In this document: piece after piece, positions 6,712 to 12,992 of the stretch
How the letters are laid out: each line of letters opens with the position of its first letter
Position numbering within the stretch: position 1 is the stretch's first letter
Origin: Clostridia bacterium
GTDB taxonomy: Bacteria; Bacillota_A; Clostridia; Oscillospirales; Acutalibacteraceae
Direction of reading: 5' to 3'
NCBI GenBank assembly: GCA_009930155.1
Contig: RZYX01000044.1
Coordinates: 1-14,132 of the forward strand
DNA length: 14,132 nucleotides
The notes under the pieces: generated by a model
The model's input: only the letters and a program-made list of their open reading frames with translations
Told to the model about the DNA's origin: nothing
Databases searched by the model: none
Made by a program: the position numbers and the translations under genes

Positions 6712-8756
6712 TGAAATATAAATATGCTCTTGCTGGAAACCCCAATTGCGGCAAAACTACTCTTTTCAACTCACTTACTGGAAGCAAGCAGTATGTTGGA
6801 AACTGGCCTGGTGTTACTGTTGAAAAAAAAGAGGGTGAAATAACCCACAATAAAGGTGAAGCAAGTGTTGTTGACTTGCCCGGAATTTACTCTTTATCTC
6901 CATATTCTATGGAAGAAATTGTTGCTAGAAACTTTATTATTGACGAAAAACCAGATTTGATTATTAATATTGTTGACTCGACAAACCTTGAGCGAAACCT
7001 GTATTTAAGTTTACAACTTGCAGAGCTTGGACTACCTATGGTTATTGCTCTTAATATGATAGATATGCTAGAAAAAAGCGGAGATATTATTGACTATTCT
7101 CTTTTGTCTTCTTTAATTGGTATAACTATTGTTCCTATTTCAGCAAGCAAGGACATTGGAATACATAAACTATTACACGCTGCAAAGCATGAAATAATAC
7201 ACGCACAAAATCCTGACCATTGTGACAGGCACACAAACACAGGTTTAATTCCTGATATTTACACTGGGATTGTTAAAACAGCTGTTGAACAAGTTGAAAA
7301 AATCATTATAGATAATTGCAAAAAAAATAATATTCCTCTACGCTGGTCTGCCGTTAAGCTAATTGAAGGTGATGTTCCAACTCTTGAAAAGCTTAATCTT
7401 TCTGACACACAAATTAACTGCCTTGAAGCTATTGTTGAAAGCCTTGAAACAGATAATATTGACAGAGAAATGGTTATTGCCGACCAAAAATATAAATATA
7501 TTTGTAATATTCGTGAAAAAGTTTTAAAGCGTGGAGCAAATTCAGAAGAAATGACAATCTCTGATAGAATTGATAAAGTGGTTACAAATAAATATCTTGC
7601 AATCCCATTCTTCTTTTGTGTTATGACTCTTATATTTTATTTCACATTCGGTTCTATTGGTCTCAAGCTAACGGAGCTTGTAAATTATTTTATGAGCGAT
7701 ATACTCATTAACTTTGTACACAGCTCGCTAATTTCACTGGGTGCGTCAAACTGGGCAATTGGGCTTGTGTGCGATGGAATACTCGGCGGTGTTGGAACTG
7801 TCATAACATTCTTTCCGCAAATACTTATTTTATTTTTCTTTATGTCACTACTTGAAGATAGTGGATATATGTCCCGTGCTGCTTTTATTATGGATAAGCT
7901 GTTCCACTCTGTTGGACTTTCTGGAAAATCTTTTGTGCCTTTGATTATGGGATTTGGTTGCTCTGTTCCAGCTATTATGTCAACTCGCACACTTGAAACA
8001 GAAAAAGATAGACGACTTACAGCTATGCTTGTTCCTTTTATTTCTTGCGGCGCTAAAATGCCCGTATATTCTCTTTTTATAATTGCATTTTTTCCAAGCC
8101 ACAAATGGCTTATTGTATTATCTTTATACCTTTTGGGAATAATTGTTGCAATCCTTTGTGCTCTTGTGTTGCAACAAACTGTACTAAAAGGTGCTCATGC
8201 TCCTTTTATTATGGAACTTCCTCCATATCGTATGCCAACGTCAAAAACCCTTTTTCTTCACTTGTGGGAAAAAATAAAAGACTTTCTTACAAAAGCTGGC
8301 ACCGTTTTACTTGGTGCAAGTATTATAATTTGGTTTTGCCAGTACTTTAACTTTTCATTTGAACATGTACAAGACAGTTCAAATAGTATATTAGGCGTTA
8401 TTGGTGGCTATATTACTCCTATTTTTGCACCACTTGGTTTTGGAACTTGGGAGGCATCCGTTGCAGTTCTCAGTGGACTTGTAGCAAGAGAATCTATCGT
8501 AAGCTCTCTTGGAATTCTTTATGGTGCTGGCGAATCACAAAGCCTTGCAGCAGTTATGAGCAGTGTTTTCACCCCTGCCAGTGCCTATTCATTTATGGTA
8601 TTTTGCTTATTATCTATTCCATGCATTGCCGCAGTTACTACTATGTTTAGAGAAATGAAATCATTTAAATGGACATCTTTGTCATTAGTAATGCAAATTT
8701 GTGTTGCATGGATTGTAACTTTCATTATATATAATATAACAAGTCTTGTTCTTTGA
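6711..8756 (+). CDS. feoB: Ferrous iron transporter FeoB
   Basis: The 681-residue membrane protein takes up Fe2+ under low oxygen. An N-terminal G domain shows G1 GNPNCGKT (9-16), switch I around GNWPGVTVEKKEG (30-42, T36), G3 DLPG (55-58), G4 NMID (115-118) and G5 SAS (144-146). A helical, GDI-like spacer follows (about 165-285). The membrane part starts near residue 295 and contains the two Gate regions: SGYMSRAAFIMD (384-395) with GFGCSVPA (414-421, C417), and SCGAKMPVY (445-453, C446). GLVARES, about 90 residues from the end, is also family-typical. Length is normal for Firmicutes and shorter than the 773 residues of E. coli, which has a longer C-terminus. GGAGG (6696-6700) precedes the ATG by ten bases. 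No frameshift or missing motif was seen. Confidence 0.97.
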   Translation: MKYKYALAGNPNCGKTTLFNSLTGSKQYVGNWPGVTVEKKEGEITHNKGEASVVDLPGIYSLSPYSMEEIVARNFIIDEKPDLIINIVDSTNLERNLYLSLQLAELGLPMVIALNMIDMLEKSGDIIDYSLLSSLIGITIVPISASKDIGIHKLLHAAKHEIIHAQNPDHCDRHTNTGLIPDIYTGIVKTAVEQVEKIIIDNCKKNNIPLRWSAVKLIEGDVPTLEKLNLSDTQINCLEAIVESLETDNIDREMVIADQKYKYICNIREKVLKRGANSEEMTISDRIDKVVTNKYLAIPFFFCVMTLIFYFTFGSIGLKLTELVNYFMSDILINFVHSSLISLGASNWAIGLVCDGILGGVGTVITFFPQILILFFFMSLLEDSGYMSRAAFIMDKLFHSVGLSGKSFVPLIMGFGCSVPAIMSTRTLETEKDRRLTAMLVPFISCGAKMPVYSLFIIAFFPSHKWLIVLSLYLLGIIVAILCALVLQQTVLKGAHAPFIMELPPYRMPTSKTLFLHLWEKIKDFLTKAGTVLLGASIIIWFCQYFNFSFEHVQDSSNSILGVIGGYITPIFAPLGFGTWEASVAVLSGLVARESIVSSLGILYGAGESQSLAAVMSSVFTPASAYSFMVFCLLSIPCIAAVTTMFREMKSFKWTSLSLVMQICVAWIVTFIIYNITSLVL

Positions 8757-8779
8757 TATGATATAAAGGATGTGTTATT

Positions 8780-8941
8780 ATTTTAGTTGATATTATTATT
8801 GGCGTTATTGCTGTTTTAAGCGTTTTACTGCTAATTTACAAGAAATATCGCGAAGTAAAATATGGTGAGTGTAACGGTTGCTCATCTCATTCAAAAGATT
8901 CTGAGTGCTCTGATTGCGACAATTGCCCGCATAACCACTGA
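8780..8941 (+). CDS. Small Cys-rich FeoB-associated membrane protein, probable ATT start
   Basis: Between feoB and the regulator a reading frame ends in TGA at 8939-8941. It encodes a short hydrophobic helix (VDIIIGVIAVLSVLLLIY), a basic junction (KKYREVK), and a tail with five cysteines (CNGC, then ECSDCDNC) and three histidines. This is the layout of FeoB-associated Cys-rich membrane proteins (Pfam FeoB_associated), found after feoB in many Firmicutes and thought to aid Fe2+ transport; the role is not well established. The frame is closed upstream by TGA at 8759 and has no in-frame ATG, GTG or TTG before the helix. ATAAAGGATGTG (8763-8774) resembles a strong ribosome binding site, and ATT at 8780 (or 8777) lies at a suitable distance. 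I therefore place the start at 8780 (53 residues). The stop overlaps an ATG at 8941. Family call good; start uncertain. Confidence 0.72.
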   Translation: MLVDIIIGVIAVLSVLLLIYKKYREVKYGECNGCSSHSKDSECSDCDNCPHNH

Positions 8942-8955
8942 TGGAGGTTGCGTAC

Positions 8956-9357
8956 ATGACAAGTTTAGGTAATACTGTTATTTCTGCTTCCCTTGAAGAT
9001 TATTTAAAGGCTATATTTGTTTTACAGCAACAAAAAGAGACTGTGAGAATGACAGATATTGCAGAAATTTTAGAAGTAAGCAGGCCAAGCGTTACCCGTG
9101 CAATTGGAGAACTTAAAAAATTAGGACTTTTAAACCACGAAACATATGGAGAAATCACTCTTACAAGTGCTGGTAATTCCCATGCAAAAGCTGTTTTAAA
9201 CAGGCATAAACTACTAAAAGATTTTCTTAATGTTACTTTGGGTGTAACTAATGATAATGCTGAGAAAGACGCTTGCAAAATGGAACATATCATGAGCAAT
9301 GAGAGCATTGAAAAGCTGTCAAATTTCTTTAGCTCATTGAACAACAAAAACAATTAG
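8956..9357 (+). CDS. DtxR-family metal-dependent transcriptional regulator, short form
   Basis: The 133-residue protein has an N-terminal winged helix-turn-helix (about 13-72; helix pair DIAEILEVSRPSVTRAIGEL, 34-53) and a dimerisation/metal domain (about 73-127), and lacks the C-terminal SH3 domain of DtxR and IdeR, as in MntR. Aligned by eye, metal ligands are D15 (MntR D8), H84 (MntR H77, DtxR H79), C107 (DtxR C102, MntR E99), E110 and H111. The MntR E11 position is K18 and the DtxR E83 position is K88. Cys107 points to Fe2+ rather than Mn2+, which fits its place as last gene of the feo operon; it probably represses that operon when iron is sufficient. ATG at 8956 is preferred because GGAGG (8943-8947) lies eight bases upstream; an upstream in-frame ATG at 8941 overlaps that site. 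I give no symbol, since MntR, IdeR or FeoR cannot be separated by sequence alone. Confidence 0.9.
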   Translation: MTSLGNTVISASLEDYLKAIFVLQQQKETVRMTDIAEILEVSRPSVTRAIGELKKLGLLNHETYGEITLTSAGNSHAKAVLNRHKLLKDFLNVTLGVTNDNAEKDACKMEHIMSNESIEKLSNFFSSLNNKNN

Positions 9358-9365
9358 AGTATAAT
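9337..9365 (+). promoter_or_regulatory. Probable sigma-A promoter of the flavoprotein operon
   Basis: TTGAAC (9337-9342, 5 of 6 matches) and TATAAT (9360-9365, perfect) are 17 bases apart. The -35 is inside the last codons of the regulator gene. The start would be near 9372, giving a leader of about 47 bases. It allows the downstream genes to be expressed independently of iron repression. Confidence 0.75.
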
Positions 9366-9418
9366 GATTGCACTACAACTATTATTATATAAGCTTAATT
9401 TCATCTGAGGTGTCGTGT

Positions 9419-10684
9419 ATGTCTGACAAAAGAATTATTGCAATAATTGGTGCAGGCGCTTCAGGGCTTGTTGCCGCTATAGAATCTGCCCGTATCCTTA
9501 ATGGAACGGGCGGAAATTTTTCTGTTATTGTTTTTGAAAGGCTATCAAGAGTTGGCAAAAAGATTTTAGCAACTGGTAATGGCAGATGTAATCTTTCAAA
9601 CACTGATTTGGCAAGCGTGCATTATCACGGTGACATAGATTTTGCAATGTCTGCTTTAAATATATTTAATACACAACAAACAATTGATTTTTTTAAATCA
9701 ATTGGTGTTTTAACCGCTGTTGAAAATGGTAGAATTTATCCCATTAGTTTTTCTGCTAACGCTGTTCTTGATTGTCTGCGTTTTGAAGCAAACCGCCTTG
9801 GGGTTGATTTTTTGTGTGATACTCCAATAAACAGCATAAAAAAAACTAACAACGGATTTTTAATTAATAACAATATAAAAGCTGACCGTGTAATAATTGC
9901 AACAGGTGGCAAATCTGCAAGCGTTCATGGCTCAAATGGTAGCGGATATCAGCTTTTAAACCAGCTAGGGCACAGCATCACTCCTACCCTACCCGCTCTT
10001 GTTCAGCTTGTTTCAAGTAGCGAATATTCTAAGCAATTAAAAGGTGTGCGTGTTAGTGGCTCTATTACAATAAAAGAAGATGAAGTGGCTATTAAAAGCG
10101 AATACGGTGAGATATTATTTACCGACTACGGGCTTTCTGGAATTGCTACAATGCAAGTTGCAAGATATGTTGGCAAAACCTTAAAAAATAAATCAAACGC
10201 AAAACTAATTGCTTGCCTTGATATGGCACATAACCTTTCGCTTAGCGAAATTTGTGAGTACATAGGTGAACGAAAAGTTATAAATAAAACACTAGAGTGT
10301 GAAAACTTATTAATAGGTATACTTCCAAAGCGTGTTGCACAAGCAGTTTTAAAAAATTGCAACATTTCACCCCAAAGCAGAGAAATACAAACGCTTACGC
10401 AAAATGAAATCAAAAAAATTGCAAGCTGTATTAAATGCTTTGAAATGAAGATTACAGGCACAAAGGACTTTGATGCTTCACAGGTTACCGCTGGCGGTGC
10501 TGTTACAAATGAATTTGAACCTGTATCTTTTAAATCCAAAAAAGTAGACGGACTTTTTGCCTGTGGTGAAGTACTTGATGTGGACGCTGACTGTGGTGGA
10601 TATAACTTGCAATGGGCATGGTGTTCTGGTTATCTTGCGGGAAAAAATTGTTCTGAGGAGATTTTAAATGTTAAGAATAAATGA
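9419..10684 (+). CDS. HI0933/BaiN/YhiN-type FAD-binding oxidoreductase
   Basis: A 421-residue flavoprotein of COG2081. The dinucleotide fold has GAGASG (11-16) and the ribose-binding E40. The family hallmark VGKKILATGNGRCNLSN is at 45-61, and the C-terminal FAD motif runs from TAGGAV (near 357) through LFACGEVLDVDADCGGYNLQ. The natural substrate of most members is unknown; relatives include BaiN, implicated in bile acid conversion, and proteins annotated as aminoacetone oxidases, so only 'NAD(P)/FAD-dependent oxidoreductase' is safe. ATG at 9419 is chosen because GAGGTG (9407-9412) lies six bases upstream and the next residues enter the FAD fold directly; an open frame extends 17 codons further up to an ATG at 9368 but has no site. 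The next gene overlaps by 17 bases. Cytosolic, no signal peptide. Confidence 0.9.
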   Translation: MSDKRIIAIIGAGASGLVAAIESARILNGTGGNFSVIVFERLSRVGKKILATGNGRCNLSNTDLASVHYHGDIDFAMSALNIFNTQQTIDFFKSIGVLTAVENGRIYPISFSANAVLDCLRFEANRLGVDFLCDTPINSIKKTNNGFLINNNIKADRVIIATGGKSASVHGSNGSGYQLLNQLGHSITPTLPALVQLVSSSEYSKQLKGVRVSGSITIKEDEVAIKSEYGEILFTDYGLSGIATMQVARYVGKTLKNKSNAKLIACLDMAHNLSLSEICEYIGERKVINKTLECENLLIGILPKRVAQAVLKNCNISPQSREIQTLTQNEIKKIASCIKCFEMKITGTKDFDASQVTAGGAVTNEFEPVSFKSKKVDGLFACGEVLDVDADCGGYNLQWAWCSGYLAGKNCSEEILNVKNK

Positions 10685-12269
10685 GCTTAAAGTGTCACTT
10701 GATTATAGTGAACAAGATTTAAAAAAAGCTGCTGCACAAGCACTTAAATTAAGTTGTGAAAATATAAAGTCGCTGAATGTTGCAAAACAATCTGTTGATT
10801 GCAGAAAGAAAAGTGATATTAGATTTATATTTGCTGTTGATGTTGAAGTTGACGGAAACGAGGAAGATGTTTTAACTAATTGCGGTTCAAATAAAGTCAG
10901 TGTTTCTGAAGTGTTTAAATACTCCCTACCACCTCTTGTAAGGGCCTCAAAATTTCGCCCTGTTGTTGTGGGCTTTGGCCCTGCTGGTATGTTTTGTGCT
11001 CTAACACTTGCAAAAGCTGGTCTTAAACCTTTGGTTATTGAGCGTGGCCGTGATGTTGATACACGAAAAACAGACATAAGCAACTTTTGGCAAAACCGCA
11101 TACTTGATGAAACCTCTAATGTCCAGTTTGGTGAAGGCGGTGCTGGTACATTTTCTGATGGAAAACTGACATCGGGAATTAAAGATAAGCGTTGCAGAGA
11201 AGTTTTTTTACAATTTGCAAAGCATGGTGCTCCACAAGAAATTTTGTATTCTTCAAAGCCACACATCGGAACAGACAAGCTCCCAGATGTTGTTAAAAAT
11301 ATTCGTAAAAGCATTATTGAGCTTGGTGGTGATATCTTTTTTGAAAGCAAGCTTGTTGATATTATTGTTGCTAACGATGTTGTACATGGCATAAGCTATG
11401 AGCAGGGCGGACATATAAACGATATTGAAACCGACTGCGTAATACTCTCTATTGGGCATTCTGCAAGAGATACTGTTAAAATGCTGTATGCCAAAGGCGT
11501 TAAGATGATGCAAAAACCATTTTCTGTTGGTGCTCGTATTGAACACCCTCGTGAAGTGATTGATAAAACACAATACGGAAAATTTGCAGGCCACAAGGCA
11601 CTTGGTGCGGCTGATTACAAGCTTGCATGCCACCCACCTCACGGTAGAGGTGCATATACATTTTGTATGTGTCCTGGCGGAACTGTTGTTGCTGCGGCGT
11701 CTGAAAATGGCGGTATTGTCGTTAATGGAATGAGCGCATATGCAAGAAACGCAGAAAATTCAAACTCTGCAATATTAGTTGGCATTGAGCCCGCTCAGTT
11801 TCCTAGCGAACACCCTCTTTCAGGTATAGATTATCAACTACAAATAGAGCAAACAGCATTTAAGGTTGGTGGCGGTGATTATCGTGCTCCTGCACAGCTT
11901 GTTGGTGACTTTTTAGGTATGAAGGCATCCAAGTCATTTGGAAGTGTTAAACCAAGCTGCCCTACAGGAGTTGTGCCAAGCGATATACGGCTTGTTCTGC
12001 CACAAAAGGTTACAGACACTATGGCTACTGCAATTGTTGATATGAATAGAAGGTTACTTGGTTTTTCAATGCATGACGCTGTGCTAACAGCTCCAGAAAC
12101 CCGCAGTTCTTCCCCTGTTCGAATTATTCGTGATGAGTTCTTGCAGTGCAACATAGGCGGAATTTATCCTTGCGGAGAAGGTGCTGGATATGCTGGCGGA
12201 ATTATTTCTGCCGCTGTTGATGGAATAAAGTGTGCTGAAACTATTATGGCAGATGAGCATAATTATTAA
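10668..12269 (+). CDS. COG2509-type FAD-dependent dehydrogenase/oxidoreductase
   Basis: The 533-residue protein starts with a small alpha/beta domain (1-90) and then a FAD fold with VVVGFGPAGMFCAL (99-112), a ribose-binding E125, and the family-specific NVQFGEGGAGTFSDGKLTSG (151-170). HGRGAYTFCMCPGG and SENGGIVVNGMS are further family motifs, and CGEGAGYAGGIISAAVDG (502-519) is the C-terminal FAD-binding stretch. COG2509 proteins are widespread, of about this length, and of unknown substrate. The ATG at 10668 lies inside the end of the preceding gene with GAGGAG (10655-10660) seven bases upstream, giving translational coupling. This pairing of two flavoproteins suggests related roles, which is inference. 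No signal peptide or membrane segment. Confidence 0.9.
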   Translation: MLRINELKVSLDYSEQDLKKAAAQALKLSCENIKSLNVAKQSVDCRKKSDIRFIFAVDVEVDGNEEDVLTNCGSNKVSVSEVFKYSLPPLVRASKFRPVVVGFGPAGMFCALTLAKAGLKPLVIERGRDVDTRKTDISNFWQNRILDETSNVQFGEGGAGTFSDGKLTSGIKDKRCREVFLQFAKHGAPQEILYSSKPHIGTDKLPDVVKNIRKSIIELGGDIFFESKLVDIIVANDVVHGISYEQGGHINDIETDCVILSIGHSARDTVKMLYAKGVKMMQKPFSVGARIEHPREVIDKTQYGKFAGHKALGAADYKLACHPPHGRGAYTFCMCPGGTVVAAASENGGIVVNGMSAYARNAENSNSAILVGIEPAQFPSEHPLSGIDYQLQIEQTAFKVGGGDYRAPAQLVGDFLGMKASKSFGSVKPSCPTGVVPSDIRLVLPQKVTDTMATAIVDMNRRLLGFSMHDAVLTAPETRSSSPVRIIRDEFLQCNIGGIYPCGEGAGYAGGIISAAVDGIKCAETIMADEHNY

Positions 12270-12325
12270 ATTTGTATAAATCACCGTTTTTTGTAAAGCA
12301 TAACTTATATGGGGCGTGATTAGCT

Positions 12326-12871
12326 TTGTTTAAGATTGTAATTTATGGTGAATGCAACAAAAACTTAATTGGATTAAAGCTCTGCCGCACACTTTCACAT
12401 TACGGCGGAGTTTTATATTTTTGTGGCGGAGATATTAGTGAAGTTTCTGTTGGAACTCCTTGCTTTATTGTTTATGAAACCGAATGTATAAACAGCCTGC
12501 AAGTTGAGGATGCTGTTATAATATTTAACAACAGCAAAAACGAAAATTGCCCAAAGATTACTTCATCATGCAATATATCATGTATTGTTAATTCTCAAGA
12601 CTCACAAGCCCTTTCAAATCTTTTACCTATATCCCTACCTGCCATTGTGTATGGAATGTCTGCAAAGGACAGTATTACAATCTCTAGCATAAACGAAAAC
12701 AGTGCCGTTATAAGCGTTCAGCGTGAGCTTGTTTTGCAAAGTGGTAAAATACTTGAACCTTGTGAATTTAAAGTATTAAACATTGAAAGCCTTGACAAGG
12801 ACGATATACTCACAATATGCTCTGTACTTATTTTATTTGAAAAGTTTTGCGATGGAATAATTAAAATTTGA
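12326..12871 (+). CDS. Cys-rich protein of unknown function (181 residues)
   Basis: I do not recognise this protein securely. It begins with a strand-rich segment (MFKIVIYGE) and carries eleven cysteines in 181 residues (10, 20, 33, 46, 54, 75, 82, 86, 146, 165, 175), spread singly rather than in CxxC clusters. The middle stretch IVYGMSAKDSITISSI (107-122), with the following short strands, vaguely recalls the central domain of Mur ligases, but no ATP-binding motif is present, so I do not assign that. No signal peptide is seen; the last 20 residues are hydrophobic (ILTICSVLILFEKF). The start is TTG at 12326 with a weak GGGGCGTGAT (12311-12320) ahead. The gene is the last of the flavoprotein operon, 56 bases behind the COG2509 gene, and is followed by a strong terminator. 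Coding status is supported by length, frame and context. Confidence 0.65.
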   Translation: MFKIVIYGECNKNLIGLKLCRTLSHYGGVLYFCGGDISEVSVGTPCFIVYETECINSLQVEDAVIIFNNSKNENCPKITSSCNISCIVNSQDSQALSNLLPISLPAIVYGMSAKDSITISSINENSAVISVQRELVLQSGKILEPCEFKVLNIESLDKDDILTICSVLILFEKFCDGIIKI

Positions 12872-12901
12872 TATATTTTAACAAGCAAATTTATAAGCCC
12901 A

Positions 12902-12938
12902 AAAAAGGCACAAGATACTTAGTATCCTGTGCCTTTTT
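12902..12938. terminator. Strong bidirectional intrinsic terminator between convergent genes
   Basis: The stem pairs GGCACA (12907-12912) with TGTGCC (12928-12933) and, after one A/C mismatch, GATAC with GTATC around a TTA loop. A-run on the left (12901-12906) and T-run on the right (12934-12938) make it work for both the orphan gene on the plus strand and the transporter gene on the minus strand. Confidence 0.93.
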
Positions 12939-12992
12939 ATTTTTATCTTTGAATATCGTTAAGATGAAATTTCATTAAAAATTAATCATTAA

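Noticed and set aside
7685..8104. Minus-strand open frame of 139 codons within feoB
   Set aside because: It lies opposite the FeoB membrane domain, has no recognisable motif and no plausible promoter; a shadow.
8770..8790. ATG at 8770 as a start for the small Cys-rich protein
   Set aside because: It is in another frame and meets TGA after six codons, so it cannot give the cysteine tail without a frameshift.
8941..8955. ATG at 8941 as the start of the DtxR-type regulator
   Set aside because: This ATG runs into the GGAGG that serves ATG at 8956, and the five extra residues are not needed by the fold; the later start has ideal spacing.
10126..10539. Minus-strand open frame of 137 codons within the HI0933-type gene
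   Set aside because: Antisense to conserved FAD-protein sequence, with no independent evidence of coding.
10703..11392. Long open frame (229 codons) on the minus strand, inside the COG2509 gene
   Set aside because: It is fully antisense to a well-supported flavoprotein with clear motifs, is rich in Ser/Pro/Leu as expected of a shadow frame, and has no family motif.
12964..12975. Palindrome ATGAAATTTCAT just after the transporter gene
   Set aside because: Lies downstream of both convergent genes, past the strong terminator, in AT-rich DNA; no regulatory role is likely.
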